Below, one piece after another: positions 1 through 9,908 of a DNA stretch of 64,000 nt. Position 1 is the stretch's first letter. Each line of letters begins with the position of its first letter. Position numbers and translations under genes: made by a program. Origin of the DNA: Bradyrhizobium sediminis (GTDB lineage: Bacteria; Pseudomonadota; Alphaproteobacteria; Rhizobiales; Xanthobacteraceae); assembly GCF_018736105.1 (NCBI RefSeq), contig NZ_CP076135.1:372001-436000 (forward strand). Direction: 5' to 3'. The notes beneath the pieces were generated by a model. It saw nothing but the letters and a program-made list of their open reading frames with translations, was not told the origin of the DNA and ran no database searches.

Positions 1-345
1 GACCCGGTCAAGGGCACCGAATTCATCGACATGCTGGAAATGTTCCTGGCCGATCCCAAGACCACCTCGATCGTGATGATCGGCGAAATCGGCGGTTCGG
101 CCGAAGAGGACGCCGCCCAGTTCATCAAGGACGAGGCCAAGCGCGGCCGCAAGAAGCCGATGGTCGGCTTCATCGCCGGCGTCACCGCCCCTCCCGGCCG
201 CCGCATGGGCCATGCCGGCGCGATCATTTCCGGCGGCAAGGGCGACGCCGGTTCCAAGACCGCGGCGATGGAATCCGCCGGAATCACGGTCTCGCCATCC
301 CCGGCGCGGCTCGGAAAGACCCTTCTCGAAAAATTGAAATCTTAA
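1..345 (+). CDS. sucD: Succinyl-CoA ligase alpha subunit, C-terminal part
   Basis: The window opens inside this gene in frame 1 and shows the last 114 codons. SucD with SucC converts succinyl-CoA to succinate with formation of ATP or GTP in the TCA cycle. Visible family landmarks are [12 protein letters not shown], then [21 protein letters not shown] with the histidine (in GRRMGHAGA) that carries the phosphate in the reaction, and the terminal segment ending in LEKLKS. It lies 135 bp upstream of sucA, the usual order sucCD-sucA-sucB in Hyphomicrobiales. The 5' part lies outside the window. Confidence 0.97.
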   Translation, partial: DPVKGTEFIDMLEMFLADPKTTSIVMIGEIGGSAEEDAAQFIKDEAKRGRKKPMVGFIAGVTAPPGRRMGHAGAIISGGKGDAGSKTAAMESAGITVSPSPARLGKTLLEKLKS

Positions 346-480
346 TTCAATTCTTGGTTCTTTTCGGGGCGAACATTCGCCTCAAATAGGGTAAAAGACG
401 TCCTATGACGCTGATCCGGTGTCCGGATCGGCCGTTGCGCCGTATTCCATGCGCTATCGAAATTACCCAGGACGCCAGTT

Positions 481-3444
481 ATGTCTCGCCAGGACGCGAA
501 CGCCGCCTTTGCCCTCTCCTCATTTTTGCAGGGCACCAATGCTCCCTACATCGATGATCTCTACGCCCGCTACGAGAAAGACCCGTCTTCGGTCGATGCC
601 GATTGGCAGGCGTTCTTCAAGAGCCTGAAGGACGCGCCGGCCGACGCGCGGAAGAACGCCGAAGGGCCTTCCTGGGGACGGGACAACTGGCCGCTGACGC
701 CGCGCGACGACCTGACCTCGGCGCTCGACGGCAACTGGGCGGAAGTCGAAAAGGCCGTCGGCACCAAGCTCACAGCCAAGGCACAGGCGCAACCCAAGGG
801 AAGCGAGCTGACGGCGGCCGACATTCATCAGGCGACGCGCGATTCGGTGCGCGCGCTGATGCTGATTCGCGCCTACCGCATGCGCGGCCATTTCCACGCC
901 AAGCTCGACCCGCTCGGGATCGAGCCGCTGCGCGATCACGAGGAACTCGATCCGCGTTCCTATGGCTTCACGGAAGCCGATCTCGACCGCAAGATCTTCC
1001 TCGATCACGTGCTCGGCCTCGAATACGGAACCCTGCGCGAGATCGTCGCGATCTGCGACCGCACCTATTGCCACACGGTCGGCGTCGAATTCATGCACAT
1101 CACCAACCCCGCGCAGAAGGCCTGGATTCAGGAGCGCATCGAGGGTCCGGACAAGGAAATCAGTTTCACCCGCGAGGGCCGGCGCGCCATCCTGATGAAG
1201 CTGATCGAGGCCGAGGGTTTCGAGAAATTCTGCGACCTCAAATTCACCGGCACCAAGCGGTTCGGCCTCGACGGCGGTGAATCGCTGATCCCCGCGCTGG
1301 AACAGATCATCAAGCGCGGCGGCAATCTCGGCGTGAAGGAAATCGTGCTCGGCATGCCGCATCGCGGCCGCCTCAACGTGCTGACCCAGGTGATGGGCAA
1401 GCCGCATCGCGCCCTGTTCCACGAGTTCAAGGGCGGCTCGGCCAATCCCGACGCGGTCGAGGGCTCCGGCGACGTCAAATACCACCTCGGCGCCTCGTCG
1501 GACCGCGAGTTCGACAACAACAAGATCCATTTGTCGCTGACTGCGAATCCTTCGCATCTCGAGATCGTCGATCCGGTGGTGCTCGGCAAGGTGCGCGCCA
1601 AGCAGGACCAGCATGGCGATCCGCCGGACATGCGCATTTCGGTGCTGCCGCTTCTGATGCATGGCGACGCCGCGTTCGCCGGCCAGGGCGTGGTCGCGGA
1701 ATGTTTCGGGCTGTCCGACCTCAAGGGCTACCGCACCGGCGGCTCGATTCATTTCATCGTCAACAACCAGATCGGCTTCACCACCTATCCGCGCTATTCG
1801 CGCTCCTCGCCCTATCCGTCCGACGTGGCGAAAATGATCGACGCGCCGATCTTCCATGTGAACGGCGACGATCCGGAAGCCGTGGTGTTCGCGGCCAAGG
1901 TCGCCGTCGAATTCCGGCAGAAGTTCCACAAGCCGGTCGTCATCGACATGTTCTGCTACCGCCGGCATGGCCATAACGAGGGCGACGAGCCGGCGTTCAC
2001 CCAGCCGGTGATGTACCGGAAGATCGCGGCGCATCCGTCGACGCTGGCAATCTATTCCAAGCGGCTGGTCGCCGAAGGCGTGATGACCGAGGGCGAAATC
2101 GAGAAGGCCAAGGCCGACTGGCGGGCGCGGCTCGATGCCGAACTCGAGGCCGGCTCCGGCTACAAGCCGAACAAGGCCGACTGGCTGGACGGCAAATGGG
2201 CCGGCTTCAAGTCCGCCGATCAGGAAGAAGATCCGCGCCGCGGCGTCACCGGCGTCGATGTCGCGGTGCTCCGGGACATCGGCCGCAGGATCACCAAGGT
2301 GCCGGACGGCTTCCGGGTCCACCGCACCATCCAGCGCTTTCTGGAAAATCGCGAGAAAGCCATCGACAGCGGCGCCGGCATCGACTGGGCGACCGGCGAG
2401 GCGCTGGCGTTCTGCACGCTGCTGGAGGAAGGCCATCACGTCCGGCTGTCCGGCCAGGACTCGGAACGCGGCACCTTCTCGCAACGGCATTCGGTGCTGA
2501 TCGATCAGGAGGACGAGAGCCGCTATACGCCGTTCAATCATCTCGGCGTCGATCAGGGCCATTACGAAGTCATCAACTCGCTGCTGTCGGAAGAGGCGGT
2601 GCTCGGCTTCGAGTACGGCTATTCGCTGGCGGAGCCGAAGGCGCTGGCGATCTGGGAAGCGCAGTTCGGCGATTTCGCCAACGGCGCGCAGGTGCTGTTC
2701 GACCAGTTCATCTCCTCGGGCGAGCGCAAATGGCTGCGCATGTCCGGCCTCGTCTGCATGCTGCCGCATGGCTATGAGGGGCAGGGACCGGAGCATTCCT
2801 CCGCCCGGCTCGAGCGCTTCCTGCAGATGTGCGCCGAAGACAACATGCAGGTGGTCTATGCCACCACGCCCGCCAATTTCTTCCACGTGCTGCGCCGTCA
2901 GCTGCATCGCGAGATCCGCAAGCCGCTGATCCTGATGACGCCGAAGTCGCTGCTGCGGCACAAGCGCGCGGTTTCGCGGCTCGACGAAATGGGCGCGGGC
3001 ACCACGTTCCACCGCATCCTCTATGATGACGCGGTGATGCTGCCGGACGAGAAGATCAAGCTGGTGCCGGACGACAAGATCCGCCGCGTCGTGCTGTGCT
3101 CGGGCAAGGTCTATTACGACCTCTACGAGGAGCGCGAAAAGCGCGGCATCGACGACGTCTACCTGATGCGGGTCGAGCAGCTCTATCCGGTGCCGCTGAA
3201 GGCGCTGGTGCAGGAACTCGGGCGCTTCAAGAGCGCCGAACTGGTCTGGTGCCAGGAAGAGCCGCGCAACATGGGCGCGTGGCATTTCATCGAGCCCTAT
3301 CTCGAATGGGTACTGAACCAGATCCACGCCCCGCACAAGCGTCCGCGTTACGCCGGACGTGCCGCGGCCGCGGCGACCGCCACCGGTTTGATGTCGAAGC
3401 ATCTGGCGCAGCTCAAGGCTTTCCTGGACGAGGCGCTGAACTAG
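481..3444 (+). CDS. sucA: 2-oxoglutarate dehydrogenase E1 component
   Basis: Thiamine-diphosphate-dependent decarboxylase of the 2-oxoglutarate dehydrogenase complex, cytoplasmic. The 987-residue product has the usual length of the family. The N-terminal SubB-binding type region (SSFLQGTNAPYIDDLY) is followed by GMPHRGRLNVLTQVMGK near residue 300, GDAAFAGQGVVAE near 395, NNQIGFTT near 430 and HGHNEGDEPAFTQP near 500, which are the cofactor-binding and active-site segments of the E1 family; a transketolase-like pyrimidine domain and the OGDH C-terminal domain follow. It lies between sucD and sucB, so the complex is probably made from one transcription unit, although the sucA-sucB gap holds a dispersed repeat. 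A long open frame on the opposite strand is a composition artefact. Confidence 0.98.
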   Translation: MSRQDANAAFALSSFLQGTNAPYIDDLYARYEKDPSSVDADWQAFFKSLKDAPADARKNAEGPSWGRDNWPLTPRDDLTSALDGNWAEVEKAVGTKLTAKAQAQPKGSELTAADIHQATRDSVRALMLIRAYRMRGHFHAKLDPLGIEPLRDHEELDPRSYGFTEADLDRKIFLDHVLGLEYGTLREIVAICDRTYCHTVGVEFMHITNPAQKAWIQERIEGPDKEISFTREGRRAILMKLIEAEGFEKFCDLKFTGTKRFGLDGGESLIPALEQIIKRGGNLGVKEIVLGMPHRGRLNVLTQVMGKPHRALFHEFKGGSANPDAVEGSGDVKYHLGASSDREFDNNKIHLSLTANPSHLEIVDPVVLGKVRAKQDQHGDPPDMRISVLPLLMHGDAAFAGQGVVAECFGLSDLKGYRTGGSIHFIVNNQIGFTTYPRYSRSSPYPSDVAKMIDAPIFHVNGDDPEAVVFAAKVAVEFRQKFHKPVVIDMFCYRRHGHNEGDEPAFTQPVMYRKIAAHPSTLAIYSKRLVAEGVMTEGEIEKAKADWRARLDAELEAGSGYKPNKADWLDGKWAGFKSADQEEDPRRGVTGVDVAVLRDIGRRITKVPDGFRVHRTIQRFLENREKAIDSGAGIDWATGEALAFCTLLEEGHHVRLSGQDSERGTFSQRHSVLIDQEDESRYTPFNHLGVDQGHYEVINSLLSEEAVLGFEYGYSLAEPKALAIWEAQFGDFANGAQVLFDQFISSGERKWLRMSGLVCMLPHGYEGQGPEHSSARLERFLQMCAEDNMQVVYATTPANFFHVLRRQLHREIRKPLILMTPKSLLRHKRAVSRLDEMGAGTTFHRILYDDAVMLPDEKIKLVPDDKIRRVVLCSGKVYYDLYEEREKRGIDDVYLMRVEQLYPVPLKALVQELGRFKSAELVWCQEEPRNMGAWHFIEPYLEWVLNQIHAPHKRPRYAGRAAAAATATGLMSKHLAQLKAFLDEALN

Positions 3445-3458
3445 CATTTACCCACTTT

Positions 3459-3586
3459 GTCGTGCCCGCGCCTGTCGCGGGCATCCACGTCTAACTTTTG
3501 AAAACCGATTAAGGCGTCGATGGCCGGGACGCAGACAAATATACGCAGTCTGCGAAAATGCAGACTACTACGCCCGGCCATGACGC
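3459..3586. repeat. Dispersed palindromic intergenic repeat, copy A
   Basis: About 128 bp filling most of the sucA-sucB gap. It begins CGTGCCCGCGCCTGTCGCGG, continues GCATCCACGTC, and ends GCCCGGCCATGACG; the two ends are complementary, and an inner GCCCGCG/CGCGGGC hairpin is present. A second copy with the same borders sits at 32264-32388. Such elements are widespread between genes in Bradyrhizobium relatives (recollection, not a search). It ends about 15 bp before the sucB start, so it is likely transcribed in the suc message. Confidence 0.75.
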
Positions 3587-3602
3587 AAGAGGAAAACCAA
3601 CG

Positions 3603-4823
3603 ATGACTGAAATTCGCGTTCCGACACTCGGCGAGTCCGTGACCGAGGCCACCATCGGCCGCTGGTTCAAGAAGTCCGGTGATGCCGTGGCGGTCGATGA
3701 GCCCCTGGTCGAGCTCGAGACCGACAAGGTCACGATCGAGGTTCCGGCGCCGTCCGCCGGCACCCTCGGCGACATCATCGCCAAGGATGGCGAAACCGTT
3801 GCGGTTGGCGCCTTGCTCGGCCAGATCAATAACGGGGCCGCCGGCGCTGCCGCCAAGCCGGCTGCTGCACCCGCCAAGGCCGCCGCGCCCGCCGCTGCCG
3901 CGCCAAAGGCGCCGCCGTCGGATGTGCCGCTGGCGCCGTCCGTGCGCAAGATTTCCGCCGAGAGCGGCATCGACGCCGCCACCGTCCCCGGCTCCGGCAA
4001 GGACGGCCGGGTGACCAAAGGCGACATGCTGGCTGCGATCGAGAAGGCGGCCTCGGCGCCGACGCCGGTCAATCAGCCCGCAGCCTCGGTGCAGGTGCGC
4101 AGCCCCTCGCCCGCCGACGATGCCGCGCGCGAAGAGCGCGTGAAGATGACGCGGCTGCGCCAGACCATCGCCCGCCGCCTCAAGGACGTGCAGAACACGG
4201 CTGCGATGCTGACGACCTTCAACGAGGTCGACATGACCAACATCATGGCGATGCGGGCCCAGTACAAGGACGTGTTCGAGAAGAAGCACGGCAGCAAGCT
4301 GGGCTTCATGGGCTTCTTCACCAAGGCCTGCGTGCAGGCGTTGAAGGATATTCCGGCCGTCAATGCCGAGATCGACGGCACCGATCTGATCTACAAGAAC
4401 TACTATCACATCGGCGTTGCGGTCGGCACCGACAAGGGGCTGGTGGTGCCGGTGTTGCGCGACTGCGACCACAAGTCGATCGCCGACATTGAAAAAGGCA
4501 TCGCCGATTTCGGGCGTCGCGCCCGCGACGGCCAGCTCAAGATCGACGAGATGCAGGGCGGCACCTTCACCATCACCAACGGCGGCATCTACGGTTCGCT
4601 GATGTCGACGCCGATCCTGAACGCGCCGCAGTCCGGCATCCTCGGCATGCACAAGATCCAGGAGCGTCCGATGGCGATCGGCGGCAAGGTCGAGATCCGC
4701 CCGATGATGTATCTGGCGCTGTCCTACGACCACCGCGTGATCGACGGCAAGGAAGCGGTGACGTTCCTGGTGCGGGTCAAGGAAAACCTCGAGGATCCGG
4801 CGCGGCTGGTACTGGATCTGTGA
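3603..4823 (+). CDS. sucB: Dihydrolipoyl succinyltransferase, E2 of 2-oxoglutarate dehydrogenase
   Basis: Transfers the succinyl group from lipoamide to CoA. The 406-residue protein has an N-terminal lipoyl domain with the lipoylated lysine at about residue 42 ([11 protein letters not shown]), an Ala/Pro-rich linker, a peripheral subunit-binding domain ([14 protein letters not shown] near residue 110-150) and the catalytic acyltransferase domain with DHRVIDG near the C-terminus, carrying the His and Asp of the active site. I start at the ATG at 3603, preceded by AGAGGAAAA; an in-frame ATG at 3558 would add 15 residues encoded by the end of the dispersed repeat and is unlikely. Partner genes sucA and lpdA flank it. 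Confidence 0.97.
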   Translation: MTEIRVPTLGESVTEATIGRWFKKSGDAVAVDEPLVELETDKVTIEVPAPSAGTLGDIIAKDGETVAVGALLGQINNGAAGAAAKPAAAPAKAAAPAAAAPKAPPSDVPLAPSVRKISAESGIDAATVPGSGKDGRVTKGDMLAAIEKAASAPTPVNQPAASVQVRSPSPADDAAREERVKMTRLRQTIARRLKDVQNTAAMLTTFNEVDMTNIMAMRAQYKDVFEKKHGSKLGFMGFFTKACVQALKDIPAVNAEIDGTDLIYKNYYHIGVAVGTDKGLVVPVLRDCDHKSIADIEKGIADFGRRARDGQLKIDEMQGGTFTITNGGIYGSLMSTPILNAPQSGILGMHKIQERPMAIGGKVEIRPMMYLALSYDHRVIDGKEAVTFLVRVKENLEDPARLVLDL

Positions 4824-4889
4824 CGGGTTACGGCCCGCGATGTCCGGCTCCGGGCCGGCATCGCGGCGCCAGTACCAGGCCGAGGGGAA

Positions 4890-5294
4890 ATGATGCAGCC
4901 GCTGCCGACCGAAATCGTGATGCTGGGATTGGGCGCGGTGCTGCTGCTGGCGCAGCTGTTCCTGCAGTCGATTTCCTCCACCGTGGAGATGGGCGGCGAC
5001 TACAAGGCCGGCCCGCGCGACGAGCCGAGGGTGGTGCAGGGGATATTCGCAGGACGCGCCGATCGCGCCTTCCGCAATCTGCTGGAGACGTTTCCGATCT
5101 TTGCGGCATTGGCGCTGTCGCTGGTCGTCACCGGACGAAACGGCGGCCTCGGAGCGCTCGGCGCGCAGGCGTGGGTCGTCACCCGCGTCCTGTACCTGCC
5201 GCTCTATTTCATCCAGATTCCGTATGCACGCAGCCTGGTCTGGCTGGTCTCGGTGCTGGCCCTGGCGGCGATGCTGGTGCGGCTGTTTCAATAG
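4890..5294 (+). CDS. MAPEG-family integral membrane protein
   Basis: A 134-residue membrane protein with about four hydrophobic segments (near residues 8-28, 68-83, 92-110 and 112-133) and the family-like stretch FRNLLETFPIFAALAL. MAPEG proteins in bacteria are small glutathione- or lipid-related membrane enzymes whose substrates are mostly unknown, so no reaction is assigned. The ATG at 4890 follows GAGGGGAA at good spacing. The gene sits between sucB and lpdA with an SDR gene; the tight spacing suggests cotranscription with the dehydrogenase-complex genes, but I see no functional link in the sequence. Confidence 0.8.
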   Translation: MMQPLPTEIVMLGLGAVLLLAQLFLQSISSTVEMGGDYKAGPRDEPRVVQGIFAGRADRAFRNLLETFPIFAALALSLVVTGRNGGLGALGAQAWVVTRVLYLPLYFIQIPYARSLVWLVSVLALAAMLVRLFQ

Positions 5295-5320
5295 AGGCGT
5301 TTGACTGTGGGGGGTGAATC

Positions 5321-6067
5321 TTGACGGACAGGGTTGTGATCGTCACCGGCGGCAGCCGCGGCATCGGCCGCGCCACCGCGATTGCGGCCGCCGCGCGCGG
5401 CTTCCGTGTCGTGGTCGGCTATGCCAGCAATGAAACCGCGGCGCGCCACGTCGTCGCCGCCATCGAGGGCAAGAACGGCAAGGCGATCGCGGTGAAATGC
5501 GACGTCGGCAGCGAGAGCGACATCCTCGCGATGTTCAAGGCGGCGGATGGCTTCGGCACGCTGGGCGCGCTGGTCAACAATGCCGGCATCGTCGGGACCA
5601 CGTCGCGGGTGGACGAGATGTCCGCCGAGCGCATCCAGCGCATGATGGCGGTCAACGTCACCGGCAGCATCCTGTGCGCGCGCGAGGCGGTGAAGCGGAT
5701 GTCGACCCGCCACGGCGGCAAGGGCGGCGTCATCGTCAACCTGTCGTCGGTGGCCGCAAAGCTCGGCTCGCCCAACACCTATGTCGATTACGCGGCGTCC
5801 AAGGGCGCGATCGATTCCTTCACCATCGGCCTCGGCCACGAGGTCGCCGGCGAGGGCATTCGCGTCGCCGCGATCCGGCCCGGACTGATCGACACCGAAA
5901 TTCACGCCAGCGGCGGCGAGCCCGACCGCGCCCACCGGCTTGCGAATGCGGTGCCGATGAAGCGCGTCGGCACCGCGGACGAAATCGCCAGCGCCATCGT
6001 CTGGCTGATGTCGGATGAAGCGTCCTACGTGACCAGCGCCATTCTTGACGTATCGGGCGGGCGCTAA
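5321..6067 (+). CDS. SDR family NAD(P)-dependent oxidoreductase
   Basis: A classical short-chain dehydrogenase/reductase of 248 residues. The Rossmann nucleotide-binding motif [12 protein letters not shown] lies at residues 9-20, NNAG near 86-89, the catalytic serine in [11 protein letters not shown] near 145, and [10 protein letters not shown] carries the Tyr and Lys of the active site. The C-terminus DVSGGR is typical of the fabG-like subgroup. The start is TTG at 5321, preceded by a GGGGG ribosome-binding site; no better ATG exists in frame. It lies between the MAPEG gene and lpdA. The substrate cannot be read from the sequence. Confidence 0.92.
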   Translation: MTDRVVIVTGGSRGIGRATAIAAAARGFRVVVGYASNETAARHVVAAIEGKNGKAIAVKCDVGSESDILAMFKAADGFGTLGALVNNAGIVGTTSRVDEMSAERIQRMMAVNVTGSILCAREAVKRMSTRHGGKGGVIVNLSSVAAKLGSPNTYVDYAASKGAIDSFTIGLGHEVAGEGIRVAAIRPGLIDTEIHASGGEPDRAHRLANAVPMKRVGTADEIASAIVWLMSDEASYVTSAILDVSGGR

Positions 6068-6102
6068 CACCCGTCACACCATCCAGCTACAGGATTTCTA
6101 TC

Positions 6103-7506
6103 ATGGCCTCTTACGATCTCGTTATCATCGGCACCGGACCCGGCGGATATGTCTGCGCGGTGCGCGCGGCGCAGCTCGGCATGAAGGTCGCCGTGGTCGA
6201 GAAGAACGCAACCCTCGGCGGCACCTGCCTCAATGTCGGCTGCATGCCGTCGAAGGCGCTGCTGCACGCCTCCGAAATGTTCGAGGAGGCCGGGCACTCC
6301 TTCGCGAAGATGGGCGTCAGCGTCTCCGCGCCGAAGCTCGATCTGCCCGCGATGATGAATTTCAAGCAGCAGGGCATCGACGGCAACGTCAAGGGCGTCG
6401 AGTTCCTGATGAAGAAGAACAAGATCGACGTCATCCACGGCAAGGGCAAGGTGCTCGGCGCCGGCAAGGTCGAAGTCACCGGCGGCGACGGCAAGGCGCA
6501 GCTGGTCGAGACCAAAAACATCGTGATCGCCACCGGCTCCGATATTGCGCGGCTGAAGGGCATCGAGATCGACGAGAAGCGCATCGTGTCGTCGACCGGC
6601 GCGCTGTCGCTCGACAAGGTGCCCGGCAAGCTCCTGATCGTCGGCGCCGGAGTGATCGGGCTCGAGCTCGGCTCGGTATGGCACCGGCTCGGCGCCGAGG
6701 TCACCGTAGTGGAATTCCTCGACCGCATCCTGCCCGGCATCGACGGCGAGATCGCCAAGCAATTCCAGCGCATGCTCGAAAAGCAGGGCTTTGCATTCAA
6801 GCTCGGCGCCAAGGTCACCGGCGTCGACACCTCGGGCAAGACGTTGTCGGCCAGCGTCGAGCCGGCCGCAGGTGGTGCTGCAGAAAAGCTGGAAGCCGAC
6901 GTGGTGCTGGTCTGTATCGGACGCGTTCCCTACACCGATGGCCTCGGCCTCAAGGAAGCCGGCGTCGCGCTCGACGATCGCGGCCGCGTGCAGATCGATG
7001 CGCATTTCGCGACCAGCGTGAAGGGCGTCTACGCGATCGGCGACGTCGTCGCCGGTCCGATGCTCGCGCACAAGGCCGAGGACGAAGGTGTTGCCTGCGC
7101 CGAAATTCTTGCCGGTCAGGCCGGGCATGTGAACTACGACGTTATCCCAGGCGTAGTGTATACCACGCCGGAAGTGTCCACCGTCGGCAAGACCGAGGAA
7201 GAGCTGAAGCAGGCCGGCGTGGCTTATACATCAGGCAAATTCCCGTTCACCGCCAATGGCCGTTCCAAGGTCAACCAGACCACTGACGGATTTGTGAAGA
7301 TTCTCGCAGATGCGAAAACCGATCGGGTGCTCGGCGTGCACATTATCGGCCGTGAGGCTGGCGAAATGATCCATGAAGCGGCAGTATTGATGGAGTTCGG
7401 CGGTTCCGCCGAGGATCTGGCGCGCACCTGTCATGCCCATCCGACCCGATCGGAAGCCATCAAGGAAGCCGCGCTTGCGGTTGGCAAGCGCGCGATCCAT
7501 ATGTGA
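6103..7506 (+). CDS. lpdA: Dihydrolipoyl dehydrogenase, E3
   Basis: FAD-dependent enzyme that reoxidises dihydrolipoamide of the 2-oxo acid dehydrogenase complexes with NAD+. The 467-residue product starts with the FAD-binding motif [19 protein letters not shown], has the redox-active disulfide in [16 protein letters not shown] (Cys near residues 43 and 48), a second nucleotide-binding motif [15 protein letters not shown] near 180-195, and the C-terminal dimerisation motif [15 protein letters not shown] with the active-site His-Glu pair. Its place in the suc cluster marks it as the E3 of 2-oxoglutarate dehydrogenase, although it may also serve other complexes. Confidence 0.97.
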   Translation: MASYDLVIIGTGPGGYVCAVRAAQLGMKVAVVEKNATLGGTCLNVGCMPSKALLHASEMFEEAGHSFAKMGVSVSAPKLDLPAMMNFKQQGIDGNVKGVEFLMKKNKIDVIHGKGKVLGAGKVEVTGGDGKAQLVETKNIVIATGSDIARLKGIEIDEKRIVSSTGALSLDKVPGKLLIVGAGVIGLELGSVWHRLGAEVTVVEFLDRILPGIDGEIAKQFQRMLEKQGFAFKLGAKVTGVDTSGKTLSASVEPAAGGAAEKLEADVVLVCIGRVPYTDGLGLKEAGVALDDRGRVQIDAHFATSVKGVYAIGDVVAGPMLAHKAEDEGVACAEILAGQAGHVNYDVIPGVVYTTPEVSTVGKTEEELKQAGVAYTSGKFPFTANGRSKVNQTTDGFVKILADAKTDRVLGVHIIGREAGEMIHEAAVLMEFGGSAEDLARTCHAHPTRSEAIKEAALAVGKRAIHM

Positions 7507-7538
7507 TCGACGCGCCCGTCCGGGCGGGAACAAAACTC

Positions 7539-8069
7539 ATGATGCACCGCCTGCTACAGCCGCTCTGGGTTCTGCTTGCGATCATCTTTTTGATCGAGGC
7601 TTGGCTGTGGGATCATCTCGAGCCGGTCGTGGCCTGGGTGGTCGAGCGGATTCCGCTGCGCGAATTCAAGCATTGGCTCGCCGAGCGGATCGACACGCTG
7701 TCGCCGGCGATGACGCTGATCGTGTTCATCGTGCCGGTGATTCCGCTGTTTCCGCTGAAGCTGTTCGGCCTCTGGCTGCTGACCCATGAATACTGGCTCA
7801 GCGCGATCACCACCATCGTATTCGCGAAATTCGTCGGCGTCGGCGTCACCGCCTTCATCTTCGATGTGACGCGGCCGAAACTGCTCGAGATGGAGTGGTT
7901 CGAAAAGCTCTATGAACTGGTGCTGACGCTGCGGGCGAAAGCCGCCGCACTGGTCGATCCGATCAAGCGGCGGATCAGGGAAATCCTGCGTGGCGACGGC
8001 GACGGCTGGTCGTCGCGGACGCTGCGGCTGATCCAGCGCTTTCGCAAGAGCGTGCACGAGGCACGCTGA
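7539..8069 (+). CDS. Small conserved membrane protein of unknown function
   Basis: I do not recognise a named family. The 176-residue protein (from the ATG at 7539) has a hydrophobic N-terminal segment (LLQPLWVLLAIIFLIEAWLW), a second hydrophobic block near residues 60-105 that could form one or two membrane spans, and a basic C-terminal third (VDPIKRRIREILR). A GTG at 7503 overlaps the lpdA stop and would add 12 residues; the ATG pair at 7539 and 7542 opens directly onto the first hydrophobic segment and is preferred. It follows lpdA closely and may be cotranscribed. Confidence 0.7.
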   Translation: MMHRLLQPLWVLLAIIFLIEAWLWDHLEPVVAWVVERIPLREFKHWLAERIDTLSPAMTLIVFIVPVIPLFPLKLFGLWLLTHEYWLSAITTIVFAKFVGVGVTAFIFDVTRPKLLEMEWFEKLYELVLTLRAKAAALVDPIKRRIREILRGDGDGWSSRTLRLIQRFRKSVHEAR

Positions 8070-8081
8070 GTTCGTCCCCCG

Positions 8082-8672
8082 CTACATCAGATGCACGGCA
8101 TGCGGCGCGAACAGGCCGATCGCCGTGAAGGCGAGTCCGGCGATCGCCAGCAAGCCCGATACCCATGCCAGCGCGATCATGCCGGTGATGATGGTCGCCG
8201 ACGCCAGCACGATGCCGATCTGAAACGCCGCCGAGGCGACCTCGTAATGATGGTATCGCGCCATCGCCAGGTCGCGATCGTGCTCGGCATGCTTGGCGCG
8301 TTCGGCCAGTTGCTCGGAGCCTTCGCCGGTGTCCGGCTCCGAGCGGTAGCGCGCCGCGGTCTTCTTCCAGGCTTCGATCTGCTTCTGCAGCGCCGCCTTG
8401 GCGGCGTCGTCGCCCATGACGCCGAGGCTCAACCTGGCCTGATCCGATGTCGCCTCGACCACGGTGCGGCGGATGCTCTTGGCCTGGAAGAACGCCCAGA
8501 GATTGGAGGCCTCGACGTTCTTGCTGATGGACAGGGTCTGGGCGCCCTTGCCCAGCGTCTCCGACAGCGCCAGGAACAGCGCGATCACCGCGATCAGCAA
8601 TGCGATGTTCTTGTTGGAGCCGGATGCGTGCTCGGCGTGCTCCGCGTGCTCCATGCTTTCATGTGCGCCCAT
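8082..8672 (-). CDS. DUF4337-like membrane protein
   Basis: A 196-residue protein with a His/Glu-rich start (MGAHESMEHAEHAEHA), a first membrane segment IALLIAVIALFLALSETLG, a soluble helical middle rich in Glu, Ala and Lys (QKQIEAWKKTAARYRSEP), and two C-terminal hydrophobic segments near residues 142-190. This architecture matches DUF4337 proteins, whose function is unknown. I start at 8672 because GGGGAGAG precedes that ATG at correct spacing; the longer frame would start at 8702. It is convergent with the upstream membrane-protein gene and lies downstream of xerC on the same strand. Confidence 0.75.
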   Translation of the reverse strand: MGAHESMEHAEHAEHASGSNKNIALLIAVIALFLALSETLGKGAQTLSISKNVEASNLWAFFQAKSIRRTVVEATSDQARLSLGVMGDDAAKAALQKQIEAWKKTAARYRSEPDTGEGSEQLAERAKHAEHDRDLAMARYHHYEVASAAFQIGIVLASATIITGMIALAWVSGLLAIAGLAFTAIGLFAPHAVHLM

Positions 8673-8777
8673 GATTCTCTCCCCGGTGTGGACCGCATCC
8701 ACGATTGACCGAACATTACCTTCTGCGCAAGAGGCAGGCGGATGTGACGGGAGTGTGTCAGGCTCGATCGGACGCGT

Positions 8778-9761
8778 TCAGGCGCGGGGATGCGCGGTCT
8801 TGTAGACTTCCAGCAGCCGCTCGCTGTCGATCCCGGTATAGATCTGCGTGGTCGACAGCGAGGCGTGACCGAGCAATTCCTGGATCGCACGCAGATCGCC
8901 GCCGCGGCTGAGAAGATGGGTGGCGAAGGAATGGCGCAGTGCGTGCGGCGTCGCACTATCGGGCAGGCCGAGCACGCCGCGCAGCCGTTCCATGGTCAGC
9001 TGAATGATCCGCGGGCTGAGCGGCCCGCCGCGCGCGCCGACGAAGATCGGCCCCTCCGGCGGCAGCGAATGCGGGCACATCGCGACATAATCCTGAACCA
9101 GCGCCAGCACGTTCTGCAGCACCGGCACCATGCGGGTCTTGTTGCCCTTGCCGGTCACGACCAGCACGTCGCCCGCGCCGGGCAACGGCACGTCGCGGCG
9201 CTTCAGGCCCAGCGCCTCGGAGATGCGCAGGCCCGAACCGTACAAGAGCGCCATCACCGCGGCGTCGCGCGCCCAGATCCAGGGGTCGCGGGTCTCGCCG
9301 GCGCGTTCGTCGGCGTCGGCAAGACGCCTGGCCGCCGCCATCTGGATCGGTTTCGGCAGGCTCTTGCCGATCTTGGGTGCGCGGATCGCGGAGAGGGCGC
9401 CGACCTTGCCGACAGACTCGCGTTCGAGGAAGCGGCCGAACGAGCGCAGGCCCGCCAGCGCCCGCATCAGCGAGCGGCCGCCGATATCGTCGGCGCGGCG
9501 CATTGCCAAGAAGGCCCTGACGTCGCTGGCCTCGAGCGCCGCAAATCGCGCCAGCGTCACGCGCGCGCCCCAGTGCTCGCTGAGAAAGACCAGGCACTGG
9601 CGGACATCGCGGCAATAGGCTTCCAGCGTCTTCGGCGACAGCCGGCGTTCGGCGCGCAGGTGCGACAGCCAGCGCGTCATCTGCAGCGCGATGTCGCCGG
9701 CGGCGCAGTCGAGTTCGATCGGCTGAATCGATGGAATTGGCGATGGAATTGGCTTGGCCAT
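8778..9761 (-). CDS. xerC: Tyrosine recombinase XerC
   Basis: Site-specific recombinase that with XerD resolves chromosome dimers at dif. The 327-residue protein has an N-terminal SAM-like DNA-binding domain (residues 25-115) and a catalytic domain with all active-site residues visible: R179 (GSGLRISEAL), K205, H273 and R276 (HALRHSFATH), H299 (LLGHASLSTT) and Y308 (QIYTG). It is divergent from priA with a 147-bp gap, the usual arrangement in this group. Choice of XerC rather than XerD rests on that neighbourhood and on general similarity, so the paralogue assignment is less certain than the family. Confidence 0.9.
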   Translation of the reverse strand: MAKPIPSPIPSIQPIELDCAAGDIALQMTRWLSHLRAERRLSPKTLEAYCRDVRQCLVFLSEHWGARVTLARFAALEASDVRAFLAMRRADDIGGRSLMRALAGLRSFGRFLERESVGKVGALSAIRAPKIGKSLPKPIQMAAARRLADADERAGETRDPWIWARDAAVMALLYGSGLRISEALGLKRRDVPLPGAGDVLVVTGKGNKTRMVPVLQNVLALVQDYVAMCPHSLPPEGPIFVGARGGPLSPRIIQLTMERLRGVLGLPDSATPHALRHSFATHLLSRGGDLRAIQELLGHASLSTTQIYTGIDSERLLEVYKTAHPRA

Positions 9762-9908
9762 GGCGCTGCCTTGCTGATTCTGATGGACTATATCGCATCC
9801 CTTTCGTTTACCGTTCGCTAACTTGCCAAAGCGGCAGCGCCCACTGGCCGCGACCGGCGCCGGGCCTTAAGTTGGTCCGGCCCTTCGATCCCGAGCCTGA
9901 TTCTCAAG

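Noticed and set aside
520..3447. 975-codon open frame antisense to sucA
   Set aside because: It mirrors sucA codon structure in GC-rich DNA; the sense strand encodes a complete well-known enzyme.
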